A DNA stretch of 64,000 nucleotides from Linnemannia schmuckeri (lineage: Eukaryota; Mortierellomycota; Mortierellomycetes; Mortierellales; Mortierellaceae): the NCBI GenBank assembly GCA_029449235.1, contig JANATG010000001.1, forward strand, positions 1,550,001 to 1,614,000, given 5' to 3'. The position numbers were made by a program, and so were the translations under genes. Positions 1-12,185 of the stretch are shown here, piece after piece. The notes beneath the pieces were generated by a model, which was given only the letters and a program-made list of their open reading frames with translations, was not told the origin of the DNA and ran no database searches. How positions within the stretch are numbered: position 1 is the first letter of the stretch; the number at the start of each line of letters is the position of its first letter.

Positions 1-697
1 ACCTAGGAAACAAATCATCGATGAAAATCTCTCAGCATTAGCCACTGGATAATAACATCCCGATGTAGATCCTATAAGTGCTGAGAGTAGCGGCGTAGAA
101 AGTCTCACCTCAGCCGAACTTCCCACAGCGGCACCGGGTGCGGCATAGAGCTCTGAACGCTGGGGCAATCTGACGTGAAGCATTGAACCCAGTCCTGCGC
201 TGACGACTTCAAACTCGGGATCGGCGACCGAGGGCTGCTTGATCCACTTGGAGGCAGTGTTGATACCTATTTTCACACATGCCACAATTGACAATAGTTC
301 ATTCAATGCCATGTTCCAAAATTGATGTCATGATGATATCAATCCTTGCTCGCTTTGGCCAACTGATAAAGGATTCCGTACCAGGCAGAATCGACATGAT
401 GCCCTTCTTAGGAGCCTGAGAAGCTTCCAAACTGCTGGGAGTCTCTGTGCGCGACTGATCGTCCGAGGTAGAGGATTTGGTGTTGGTATTGTTGTTGGCA
501 GCCAATGCATCCCTGCGTGCCTGAATGCGCTCCTCGAGCGAATCCAGCTTTCTGTCCAGGGTAGGGGCCTCTCCGCTGATTGGCTGCGAGGTGGCGTTGT
601 AGGCCAGATTGGCGTAAGCTCTCCTCACAGTGGTGAGGTTGGCGCCTGCGACACGTCCGGTCTGGGCCACCTGGGCGATTGTCCTGACATTCATCAT
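1..697 (-). CDS. AIM24: AIM24-like mitochondrial protein, 5' part (3' end beyond window)
   Basis: Partial gene. Exons by phase and splice signals: 697-382, 266-109, and a third beginning at base 2 behind a pyrimidine-rich acceptor; the rest lies left of the window. The start is the first of two adjacent ATGs. The first 30 residues are Arg-rich with no acidic residue (VRTIAQVAQTGRV, TTVRRAY), as expected for a mitochondrial presequence. After a spacer rich in Ser, Thr and Asn, exon 2 encodes FEVVSAGLGSMLHVRLPQRS followed by LYAAPGAAVG. This matches the start of the AIM24 beta-structured domain, a family known for inner-membrane/cristae organisation. It is divergent from CDC27, with 392 bp between the start codons. 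The identity rests on about 40 aligned residues, so the family call is fairly likely and the cellular role is inferred. Confidence 0.65.
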
Positions 698-1089
698 TGC
701 TGTAGAGAAAAGTTGGGAGTAATGTGGTAGAGCCAACGGACACGAAAACTGGGCCTCGAAACTGAACGGCAATGTGAAACGGGATTGGTGACTGGTTTTA
801 AATGACAAAACTCGTCTCCGAATTTCATATTATCGCATGGTTGTCATACACCCATAGAATGGGCGATGCTCCCTTTTTGCTCGTCTTTTTATTGCCACCG
901 AACTCGCGCTCAAACCTGAACGGAATATACTTTCTTCTCCATCGACATTGCAGACAAACAGGATACATCAGCAGACAACGAGGACAATATCGACAGGGCT
1001 ATTTAACAACAACCCTTACCATCACCGCCAGACAAACATTCATTCCAAGTGCAAATTAAAAGGGATTCAACATCACGTCTTTTGACACA

Positions 1090-2783
1090 ATGGCTGTCAC
1101 GGCATCGACAACCATTAACCATGGCTCGACGTCGGACTCAGCAGACTCGCTACCAAAACTCACACCTGTCGGCCAGCGTCTGGAACACATCATTAAATAC
1201 TCCCTTGACCGGCTCCAGTTCAGAAATGCCACCTTTCTAGCAGAGAGGCTATACTATCACACACGTGGGACTGGTCACACGATAGAGGAACAGGAGTACG
1301 CACAGTATCTGCTCGCAACGTGTCAATACAGGCAAGGACAACCAGAACTAGCATGGGCAAGTCTCGACGGTTGTACCTCGATCAGGAATCGGTACTTGTT
1401 TGCACAGTGCTGTCTGGATTTGAGGCGGTATGCCGAGGGCAACGGCGTTCTGGAGTGGCTCTTGCAGGAGGCTCTGCCTACCTGTTCTGCCACAGGTAAA
1501 GAAACAAGCCTTATAGATATCAACTTGATGAAATGCTAAACACTTACAAGAGTCACCGACATCAGTACATATCAACTTTTTATCTGACGCGGGGTTATAC
1601 ACCTTGTACTCTAGACATCATGGCTGGCAAAAACATATCAAACACAGGCGACCCTGACAAAGCCTCAGTACTGAATCTCCTCGGGCGGACCGCAAGGTAA
1701 GTACATGAATGTTCAAGGTGCGACCAGTGCAGGATGTGTTTTTTACACGACGAGCTAGTAATAATAAAGTCATTTCTATTCCAAAATCCTTCTGCTACAT
1801 TGATTGTCAATGTCATATTAGAGCTCAGCAGCGGCACAAGTTGGCGATCAAATACTTTACGCAGGCTCTTGAAGCCAATCCGTTTTTGTGGGAAGCGCTC
1901 GAAAACCTTTCCGAGCTTGGTAAGAACGGAACGACACAGCTTGCTAGTCATGTGTTGCTGTAGTAACAGATGCGGATCAAATTATAACCATTCCTTCTTT
2001 TCTTTGTTCCTGTAGGTTCTGCGCCGGACCCAAATAGCATCTTTACAGAATTTGACGCGACGATCGCCAACATCTTTGCTCCTCGGTCAATACCGGTAAT
2101 ACAACGTGTCAAACCAGTAATCTCAAATCCACCAACGCCACCAATACCCAAGCATGAGGATCTTCAGGATGAAAACATCGGCGACACAATAACCGAAACG
2201 TCATACAATCAAAGCAGCGTCCCAGCGAATGACTTGATAAAACCCAGACAAGGGTTTCTCCCGACCATCGACACCAACAGCATGGCTGTACTTGCTCAAA
2301 TGTAGGGATCACGGTTGCCATGGTTGTTTGTTCAGGGAGCTATATTTTTTCGCACAGATGCCTGCTCACGACTTACCATATATGTACCTTTTCCTCGCAT
2401 AGATCTGAAGGAAACGGGATCGACAAACCTAATACCCTTCTCAGGCGAGGCACAGCAGGACATATGAAGAGGCCATTTGAGCGAACCAAAGTAAGACCGG
2501 AACGCTTGACTGCATTGACTCATGGATCTATCTGACATATGTTGTGACGATGAGACTAAATCATAAACTCTCCATCTCAGTCTTCATCAGCTATACCAGC
2601 GCGCAGCTCGTCGGGAACTATTACGAAACGAGGATTTGACAGGCATGCCACTTTTGCCAATCTGCACAGCTCCCATCGTGCCTCGTCCACAAATGCCTCG
2701 TCCAATACCATGCTTGAAGTAGGCAATGATCATGCACTAGGCCTATCGCTTCGCCATTCTTTGTAGGCACAAGTTAATTTACA

Positions 2784-2814
<31 letters not shown>

Positions 2815-4363
2815 GTTAAATTCGACTAATATAGGAGCCTGTTGTGAGTATTGTGACGCCGGTAATATCAAAAGCCGAGTTACAGGAGGAGCTGGAGGCT
2901 TTGCGCATAGTGGCCGATACGTTCAAAATCCTGGCAAGGGCATATGGCCTCTTTTCTCAAAACAAGTTCAACGAGTCCATGGCAGAATACGAGTCCTTAC
3001 CGTATGAACACCTGGCAAGCGGATGGGTTCAGTGCCAACTCGCCAAGAACAAGTTTGAGATGACAGACTATACTACGGTACGTATCGGTCGAACAAAAAA
3101 ATCATTGTCAGCGTCTGTAAGGCTTCTACTAATCTCTGCATTTATTTTCCTTTTTTTTCTTTGCACCAAATAGGCAGCGCAGTACTTTCAGCGTGCAAGG
3201 GAAATGGAGCCAAGTATACATAGGGATATGGAGATCTACTCGACATGCTTGTGGCACTTAAAGCAGGAAATGAAGCTTTCGGCGCTTGGCAAGGAGCTCA
3301 AGGACTCTAATCATAATTCACCGCAGGCCTGGTGTGCGCTCGGGAATGCATACAGTTTGCGGAACGAGAACGATCAGGCGCTAAAGTGTTTTCAGCGGGC
3401 TATACAGTTGGATGATCGGTTTGCTTACGCCCACACGCTCTCTGGACACGAATACAAGGGTCTGGAAGAATATGATAAGGCTCTTACGGAGTACCGTACT
3501 GCTTTGAGTATCGATGACAGACACTACCCCGCATGGTAATTTTAATTTTTTTTTTTTATCTGGAGGGCGATCAGGGAAGTACGATGGAATTACACGTGCA
3601 AAAAAGAGAAGAATGTTACTAAAAAAAACTGTTGGTTTGTTTGTTTTATCTGTTGTCACTTCGGGCAACACATAGGTGTGGTATGGGAGATGTGTACATC
3701 AAGGTTGGCAAAAGTGATCTTGCACTGATTCACTACAAAGAAGCCCAGAGGCTGAACCCGTCCAACACCGTAGTAATCTTTCTGGTTGGCATTGTAAGTT
3801 GTCTGTTCTTACCGCATACCACGTTTTTTTTTTTTTTTTTTTGTTTTTTGTATTTGTTTTTTGTAATCCTCGGCAATTTCGGTCTTAGATAAACATCGCA
3901 GTGTCATACTCCAGAAAAACCAAACTCTAATGGTCCCTATCGGAAACAATCGCCACCCATCTTTCCGTCCTCGTGACATTGACATTGTTAGGTTCAAGAG
4001 AGGATGAATAGGACGACGGAAGCCCTGCGGTCGTTTGAGGAAGCGATCCACCTTCAGCCAGGCCACGCTATGGCCCGATTCGAAAAGGCCAAGGTACAAA
4101 AAGAGATGGGTCAATATACGGAAGCGTTGAAGGAGCTCGATGTCGTCCACAAGATTGCTCCGACAGAGCCGAGGGTCTTTATGCTCCAAGGCGAGATTCT
4201 CCTTGAGATGGGTGACAAGAAGGAGGCTCTGAAAAAACTGACATGGGCGTTGGACCTCGATAGTAAGTCATCTCATGCCATTCGGGATCTCATCGACAAA
4301 GTCAACCAAGATTCCGATACGGAAGAGCAAGGCTACGACATCCAGCATGACTCGGATGGTTGA
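1090..4363 (+). CDS. CDC27: Anaphase-promoting complex subunit 3 (CDC27/APC3), TPR protein
   Basis: Scaffold TPR subunit of the APC/C ubiquitin ligase; in the family it binds the co-activators Cdc20/Cdh1. Ten exons: 1090-1495, 1615-1696, 1822-1919, 2016-2301, 2403-2490, 2581-2718, 2835-3077, 3174-3535, 3676-3793, 3992-4363. All phases close and give 730 residues. The N-terminus is an Apc3-type TPR block (residues ~20-135: ERLYYH, YLLATCQYRQGQ), then a block around AIKYFTQALEANPFLWEALE typical of CDC27. A low-complexity Ser/Thr/Pro linker follows (~200-365). The C-terminal TPR superhelix contains AWCALGNAYSLRNENDQALK, FAYAHTLSGHEY and a final repeat WALDLDSKSSHAI. The tail is acidic. Intron 6 (2719-2834) carries a run of about 26 T. 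Length is near that of fungal homologues. I am confident of the family and of most junctions. Confidence 0.93.
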
Positions 4364-5576
4364 CCTTCACAAGTTTTTCTTTTTTCTCTAGACTTTCTTC
4401 TTCAGCTCCCTTTACTTTGCATTCTTACGCCCATTCGCCCCATTTCTCTAACATTGTTGAATGCTCAGGCCATTTTATAGAGGCTGTTCATCGATTGCTT
4501 TTTGGCTTGCGTTGAGATTGAGATACGGGGGATGTTTTTTTTTTTGCTCGGGACAGCAAGGGATTAGCATGTACCATACATAATAAAGCGGCAATCGAAA
4601 TTGATCTGAAGGTGGTTTATTGTAAGCCCTACTCGCGCGCCCCCAAGAAAACCGCGATGTTCGCGACTAGAAGCTTTAGAGCTCCACCACAAGAAAGGAA
4701 CGATCGTCCTTGAAAATTGACTGTAGGCTTGATTTGATCTCTGCGCCTTAACAGCCATTGACAAAGTAATAATGTCGTACTTGAGTCTCATAGGTCTGTT
4801 CATAGCACGTTAGTTGCCTCATCTGTCATGAAGCGAAAGAAAGGCAACACCGCCACTACTCTTCCTTCAATTCTTCGCGTGATGTGTCTGAAACTTCAGA
4901 TGTGCCTCAAAGCACACGGACAAAGAGCTGATCTACAAAGCCAGTCACATTTCACTTCCTACGGATTGAATAGTAAAATCAATTCAAAAAGTATGTCAAG
5001 ATAGGCAACAAAACCAAAGAAAAAATAATTAGAGCAGGGGAAGAAGGCATGAGGGGAAGGATGACGGGCCTGCGGTCGAGTGGTGGAAGATGTCAGTGAG
5101 CAAACATGATAAAAACTATGAGAGCAATGGGTATAGGTATTGGGTAGAACAGTTAAGAGGTAGGATAATAGGATAATGGATGGTCCTTAGACTGGCCTAT
5201 GCTTTTCCTCTTACTATTTTTTTTACCAATCCCTGCCAGCCAAGGGTTTTGTGCCGTCATTAAGTCCGATTTCCTCCCCTTCCTAACCCCTCCTTCTTTC
5301 CCTCTCTATACCCCATCATGAAAATGTACCATCCATCTATTGGATACTCTGGCTGACTGCATACTATTTTTTATTTTCAAGTGGCGCAACGAACAAGGAA
5401 AAGGAGGCCAAGCTATTTACTTTACCCCATAGACCTGACATCATCATCCCATCCTCGAATGCCATCCACCTCTCCTTTTCTAAGGACATAGCATTGGAAG
5501 CTACTCTTTTCTGTTTTTCGGAGCAGTAGAAGATCTGGGTTGAAAGTTGGCATTGAGCGCTTTTTTTGAGGCTGTA

Positions 5577-5613
<37 letters not shown>

Positions 5614-6634
5614 GACCATTGGGGCCACCATGGAATTATGAAAAAGAAAATATATCGCGCGCTCTCGACTTTCTCGTCCCATCGATCCTTTATCCATTTT
5701 TTGAGATCGATAGGGATTTTAGAGAGAAAGGGTCCAATGGCAAATGAAAGATAGAGAGTTGGGTGAGGGATTATGGATGAGCTATTTTCTTTTTTATTAG
5801 AGGCCATTTGCCGTTGAATGAAAAGGTTTTTCAAATGGCCATTGAGAGACATGGTGTGGCTGTTTCGTTATCGAATGATGATGCTTTCTGGCTGGCATTT
5901 TTCTTTTGAATCATTGTTAGGAATGTGAGGTGTGTGAGTGTCGCTGTTCTGTTGTTGTCTGATTAGGGGTTGAGTAGTTGAGTTGGGCATGATGGAAAAC
6001 TCAGCCTGTTGGATGCCACTTTGTCTGCTGCTGCCTTCCCCCGTGCAAAAGAAAACAGCGAATTCAACCAACTTTGTTTGTCTTTGAATTGATTTTTTTT
6101 TTGTCCCGATTCCGACTCTGTCCATGTCGGTCTCCAGCCAAAGCAAACAAATCCTATCCCTCCCTTCCTTACCCTTTCCTTGGCTTCCGCGTATAAAATG
6201 AATCGCGGCCCCCTCCATTTATTCTTCTCTTTTTCCTTTTTTTTCGCTTCTTCACTTTATCCATCCCTTCCCTTTGCTTTATCTTTTGCACTTTCTATAG
6301 TTTCTTAATCGCTCTTGCCGTCTTCTGCTTTTACTTAAAACCCCACTTCTCTTCTCTTTGCATATATCCTCTCTCCCTTCATGCCAGCATTCGTTCTTCG
6401 CTATCTTTCAAACCCAAACACCTGTTTCTCTATACATCTTCTTGACTCCACCAGCCTTTTATAACGCTCGCATAGTCAGAAGTCTGCTCGGATCTCTTTT
6501 TTTACTTCACATCCTCCTTTTTTTGCTTTGCTTTTGCTTTGCCCATTGACCGACAAACACACCTTTATCCTCTCTTCATCTCTCACTTCTCCCTCCACTC
6601 CACTCACTCACCCACAACAACTCAATACATACAA
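4364..6634. other. Intergenic spacer CDC27-kinase
   Basis: No convincing gene in 2.27 kb. It holds the CDC27 3' UTR and a poly(A) tract of about 30 nt near 5581-5610. From about 6220 there is a strongly C/T-rich stretch, probably the promoter and 5' leader of the kinase gene. The open frames here are short and their composition follows the homopolymers. Confidence 0.6.
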
Positions 6635-8898
6635 ATGGCCGCCATGTCTATATCAACAACCACATCCCTTTATAACCCAGAACCTGTCGTCAAATACGAC
6701 TTGATTTCGACCTCTTTATTCTACAACTCCCCCACCATCGTCTCGTCAAAACCAGCCTCTTCCACCTCCAACATCACCGCCAACTCGCTTCGAAAGTCCC
6801 TTGCCCTTCAGCGTCTCCACATGGGTCCTCCTCACCGCTCTTTCCTCCCCCAGACTCGCCAGCACCACCAGCAGCAGCCTCTCCCTCATCCGTTTTTCCT
6901 TCACCAGATCCAGCACAACCATACCAACAGGAAGACTCAGTCCACTCATCTTGCAGGCAAGCTGGAAGACATTATGTCGAACCCACTCTTGATCGCCCCC
7001 TTGTTGAAGGAGGAGGCCGCAGCTGCTTCGGCCGCCGCGCCTACAAGTCCTGTATCGTATGTTTATACTGCTCCTTGTGAACACCATCCTTCCAAGGGGC
7101 AGACTGACTATCTCGTCAACGATATGTTCCCCAAATTGACAGTAAGTATTTCATTTCCACTTCCTTGCAACCATTCATCCTCCTCTCCCTCTTCCTTCCG
7201 ATCCTCTTCTCTCCCACGTTTTTTTTCTGTTACTCATACCAGCTCACACAGTTTTTATTTGTATGAGTGGTGGCTTGATCCGGAGTTTGGATTGTCTGTG
7301 TTGACTCCCCCTCCCTCCCTCCCCTTTCCAAAACCGAGTGTCCCTGTTGGTCCTGTTGGTGCTGCTTATTTTTACCAATTGACGGCTCTTTCTTTGGCCC
7401 AATGTCCAAAATAAGGCAATGCTAATTTGCGGGGAAAGAAGAAAGGTTCTTGTATTGTGTACCAGACCTTTTTCTCTATGCATCTCGTATTTTGGCGTGT
7501 GATGGCGAGAAGAGGATGAGAGAGAAGGGGTTTAGTTTGTGATGGCAGATGCGGATATGGGATGCGATAATTATTTCGTGTCCCTCTGTGCCTGTCGCTT
7601 GCTTCCCTCCCTTTTTCCGAAAAGGGTGACTCCTAGACACATGTGTAGATACGGGATAGCAAGCAGTCACGCTCTCTTCCTTTTGTCTGCACACAATGTG
7701 CACCCATTTATCTGTTTGCACGCGGGTCTGTCTCTCTTTGTTTGTTGGTTGTTGTGCTCGAAGGAGAATATGCATTGCATCGAAGTCAAAGACAATATCG
7801 TCATCCTAACCATCCATCCAACCAACTACTCTCCACCTCACGCGAACAACCAACTCCCAAACACACGCGCACAAACCTTGCCACTAAAACATACGCGCAT
7901 ACTCCGCGCACGTTCACTCTACCTGCATATCGAGCCCACTTCCTAACCTTCGCCCTCACTTTTTTTATCACCTTCTCCTCAACCAGCATGATTTGTCGAC
8001 CATCGAGTTCGGTATCCGCATCGCCGATTTCATGCCCTTGGCATTCAAGACCGTCCCTGTCGCCGGCCTTGCCGAAAAGGAGCTCCAGCTCTTGTACGGC
8101 CTGGTTGATGTCCCCAACGTCATCCACCTCGAGGACTCCTTCGTCAACGACAATGGTGACACCGTCCTCGTCTTGCCCATGCTTAAGAAGTTTGACTGCC
8201 ACGCCGTCAACAAGAGCATCTGCTCGGTCCGTAAGACCATGAAGCAGATCCTCACCGGCCTCGCTGCCGTTCACGCCAAGGACATTGTCCACCTTGACAT
8301 CAACCCCTCCAACCTGATGGTCACCCACGCCAAGAAGGACATTGTCATCATCGATTTCGGTCTCTCCTTGCCCATCGACCGCTCCTGCAAGAGCGGCAAG
8401 CCCCAAGTCCCTATCTGCGGTACCACTGGCTACATTGCCCCCGAGGTCCTCCGTCCCCAGCACTACGATGTGTGTGACCCTACCCTGGCTGACTTGTACT
8501 CTCTTGGAATCGTCCTTGGCCAGATGCTCGAGCCCTATATTCCCGACTGCGATCTCCACTACTTTGGATCCAAGTACCTCGGCCTCGAGAACACCAACCA
8601 GACTGTTGCCTATTTGAAGGACTTTATCGCCCAGGGTGCTCACTACCCTCGCGTCCTTGTCCAGGCTGCTGACCTTCTCCGTTCGATGCTCGAGGAGAAC
8701 CCCAAGAACCGCAAGTCGGCCCAGGATCTCCTTGATAACCACCCTTTCTTCTCCTGCTCCACTGAGTCCTCTACCGCTGCTACCTTGGGTGGCTCAACTC
8801 TGATGCTCTGCGACTGGCTCTGCCGTGTCCAGGAGATCAAGTACCAGAAATACCTCTTGCAGGAGCAGGCCGGTTGCGAGATCTATCGCTACCGTTAA
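6635..8898 (+). CDS. Divergent Ser/Thr protein kinase-like protein (HLD, no glycine loop)
   Basis: Two exons, 6635-7141 and 7987-8898, joined in phase 0, give 472 residues; the 845-nt intron is long for this locus. Residues 1-169 are low complexity (Ser/Thr, His/Gln, Pro, Ala) and match no domain I know. From ~175 there is a kinase fold: a likely VAIK-type lysine (LAFK, Lys190), a likely helix-C Glu201 (EKELQLL), HLDINPSNL (271-279) where HRD is usual, DFG at 292-294, GTTGYIAPE ending in APE 320-322, and DLYSLG of subdomain IX. No GxGxxG loop is visible before Lys190. The HxDxxPSN and IDFGLS motifs resemble the Cdc7/CK1-like branch, but overall length and N-terminus differ. Exon 2 uses strongly C-ending codons, which suggests good expression. 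It could be an active atypical kinase or a pseudokinase. Confidence 0.8.
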
Positions 8899-9872
8899 AC
8901 ATTATCAAGAAAAACAAAGCGACAACACCCACACTCCCCTCTCTTCCCACTATGTAAAGCAAAAAACATCACCTTTTTAGTATTGTATTCCTTCTCTCAC
9001 CTCTTTCGCCCTTGTACTTTAAACTGTAGACCACACTTGTAGCAAAATAACATTCCCTTTTATCACCAGAAAAACTCTTGTTCAACGGTGTCTGACTGAT
9101 GCTGCCTTGTGTGAATGTCTTCCGGTCTTTGTTTTGTTTAATGTTTTTGTGAAGAACGGAAGAGAAATGCGTTCAATTGTATATCTACTCTTGTGGTATA
9201 TGTAGGTCTTTTTAGAGTAAGGGCATTCGTGTCCACTTGCCTGCTGCACAAAGAAATTATTCCAGTCGTACCTTCCAAACCTCACCTTGAAGGATGAACT
9301 CTGGATTTAGAGATGAGGCGGCGATGAATCGCATCTGAACCAGTATCATCATCAGATCCAGCAACATAGGTTACATTAGCAGGCTTTTTCTTTGAGGGAG
9401 CGATGGGATCCACTCCTCATCTATCATCCTCACTCGTCCATCCGCTCTATCAATGAAGATAAAACACACAAAAAGTTGAATCTTTGTTTTGTTCTGTTTC
9501 TTTTGATGTGATTACTGAGAAGAAAAGTGGTGACAATTACCCTTAATGATATTCCTCATAATAGAGATAATAAAGGCTACGTGTTGCAGACAAGAAATAA
9601 TTTTTTATTTCTTGTCTTTTTGTTTCTTTCTCTAATGTTGCTTGATTAGATCTTGCAAAATTCAATCACGCAATTGAAAACGTTGATGAACAAAGTCGCC
9701 ATCGCCCAATGTTGATATCTTTATCTTTATCTGTTAGCTCACTTGGCCGTCGCCTTCTTTCTTTTTTCTTTTGTCCCTTTACCTTCCTTTCTTTCTCCAC
9801 ACCCCCCTTGGTCTTCCCCATTCCTTCCTTTTCTCCCTCCAAACCTCATTCGCACTCTCATTCACTTAAATC
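8899..9872. other. Intergenic spacer kinase-SQR with hairpin
   Basis: No gene seen. Positions 9588-9617 form a perfect 13-bp inverted repeat with a TTTT loop, followed by U-rich sequence. The last 150 bp before the SQR start are C/T-rich leader. Confidence 0.5.
9588..9617. repeat. Perfect 13-bp stem hairpin
   Basis: AGACAAGAAATAA at 9588-9600 and its exact reverse complement at 9605-9617 flank a TTTT loop. It sits between the kinase 3' end and the SQR promoter. It could be a remnant of a small inverted-repeat element or an RNA structure; the arms are AT-rich, so chance is possible. Confidence 0.5.
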
Positions 9873-12020
9873 ATGGTCCTTGCTTCATTCTCACCTCTCA
9901 GCGCGGTCGCCCGTATGAGCGCTAGGAACTCGGCCTTCCAGTCGAAGCGTTTCTTGGCCCAGGCCGTGAGCGCCACTCCCAAGATCAATGACCAAGCCAA
10001 GCCCTCCAGCTATAAGGTCGTCGTCGTCGGTAAGTTATAACTCACCTTTGACTATGAACCCCTAATGGAACCCTTTGAAAAAAGGCGATCTCTTTTTTTC
10101 ATATTATGAACCCAGAGAACTGACATTCTTCGCATCTTGTTTCAATACGAATGTTGCCTAGGTGGTGGATCTGCTGGACTCTCTGTTGCTTCAACTCTTG
10201 CCGAGACTTTGGGAAACAAGTCTGTTGCTGTTGTTGAACCTTCGGATGTCCACTACGTAAGTCGCCTTTGCAGGAACAAGGAATCAACGGCGTGTGAATA
10301 ATCAGGCATGCAGTGAATGAAGAGCGTGAGTGTGAGAGATACCAATCTCTTCAAAAATCATGCTGTGTACCCTACTAACAATCACTTCTTCATCCCGCTT
10401 TGGATCCATCTTTTTCCTATGTCATGTTTTTGTCTTCTTATCCTGCGCAGTACCAACCCCTGTGGACTTTTGTCGGAAGCGGTCTCAAGACGTTTGACGA
10501 GTCCAAGATGGCGATGAGCGAGGTCATGCCCGAGAAGGCGCAATGGATCAAGGACTCTGTCGCCTCCTTCAACCCCACCAAGAACACTGTTGTCCTTGCC
10601 AACGGAGAATCGGTAAGACAATATTCTCATCGATGACAGGGATCCTATTCTGGCTCAAAGAGAGCAAATTAACACATACGTTTTGCTGCATGAGAGAGGC
10701 CGGTGTCGGATCCCTCGGAAGCGGAAAGGGTAGCATTGGATATTCCCGCTTAGGGTTAAACTCTGTTTACAAAGAACTAACGCCGCATCCTGTTTTATAT
10801 TTCTTTCACTACTAATTTAGATTTCTTATGACTACCTTGTTGTCGCTGCCGGAGTAAGTTCCCTGGCCATTTGTGTGTGCATGTTCATTGCTACAGAAAG
10901 GCGCAGGGAATTGTCGGGGACCTGTTGTTATTGAAGAAGAGTTTAAGCGGAATGAAAAACCGGTTTACTGATGTTCTTTTCTAATCTGCCGGTTGTCGTC
11001 AATAGATTCAGGTCAACTGGGGCAAGATCAAGAACTTGCCTGAGACATTGGGAAAGAACGGCGTCACGTCCAACTACTCCGCACAATCTGTCCAAAAGAC
11101 GGACGAGTTCATCAAAGCCTTCAAGGGCGGTAATGCTCTCTTTACCATGCCCTCGACCCCCATCAAGTGCGCAGGAGCCCCTCAAAAGATTATGTACCTC
11201 GCCGAGGAGCAGTGGCGCAAGGCCGGCATCCGTGACCAGACAAAGATCAACTATTTCACAGGACTGGGCAAGATCTTTGCGATCGATAAGTACGCCAACG
11301 AGCTGCTCAAGATCTGCAAGGCCCGTAACTTGAGCATCAACTATTTCACCGACCTTGCTGAGATCCGTCCCAACTCGAAGGAGGCCGTCTTCAATGTCCT
11401 TGCTGGCGATGCCAAAGGCTCGACAGTCACGTTCCCTTACGATTTTTTGCACGTCACACCCCCCATGGGCGCACCCGATTTCATCAAAGCCTCTCCCCTC
11501 TCGAATGCTGACGGATGGGTCGATGTCAACATGGAGACCCTTCGCCACAACAAGTTCGACAACGTCTATGCTCTTGGCGATTGCTCTTCCCTCCCTACCT
11601 CCAAGACTGCCGCTGCCATTACTGCCCAGAGCGCTGTCTTAAAGAACAACCTCCTCGGTGACATCTTTGGCGACAACAAGGAGGTCGCAAAATACGACGG
11701 ATACACCTCTTGCCCAGTAAGCTCACAGACTTGACATATTTTTCTTGTATTCTTCTTTTTGGCTTATTGAGCAACCAGCATTGACCATATCCTCTTTACT
11801 TTATTATTAGCTGGTGACTGGATCAGACAAATTGATTTTGGCCGAGTTCAGCGGATACACTGGTCAGCCTCAGGAGACCTTCCCCTTTGACCAGTCCAAG
11901 GAGCGCTTCTCAACCTACCTTTTGACCAAGGAGATCATCCCCGAAATTTACTGGAAAGCTATGGTCAAGGGCAACTGGGATGGACCTGCCAAGTACAGAA
12001 AGCTTTTTGGTGCCGCATAA
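9873..12020 (+). CDS. SQOR: Mitochondrial sulfide:quinone oxidoreductase
   Basis: FAD enzyme of the inner mitochondrial membrane that oxidises sulfide and passes electrons to ubiquinone (HMT2 in fission yeast). Exons 9873-10029, 10162-10256, 10451-10612, 10821-10853, 11006-11716, 11811-12020 give 455 residues, close to the 450 of animal SQOR. The N-terminus is a mitochondrial presequence (SAVARMSARNSAF). The FAD dinucleotide fold is KVVVVGGGSAGLSVA. The two redox cysteines of the type I family are present: Cys204 in PIKCAGAP and Cys385 in GYTSCPLVTG, the latter split by the last intron. NVYALGDCSSLPTSKTAAA is the second FAD contact. Exon 4 is only 33 nt. The gene is convergent with MET2, with 165 bp between the stop codons. 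Confidence 0.95.
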
Positions 12021-12185
12021 ATACATTCCACGGACTTTTCTCAGTCTCAATTTTTTCACACGCATTCTTCATTAAAACAGTCAAAAAACATCATTTATTT
12101 TAAACTACTGCGATTAGCATATGCAATTGAGCATAATGTATCAAATGGTATCTGTGAGCTATGATGGTATCATGAAATTGTATGT

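Noticed and set aside
7801..8742. 313-codon minus-strand open frame
   Set aside because: Lies opposite the kinase exon and is explained by its codon bias; no domain.
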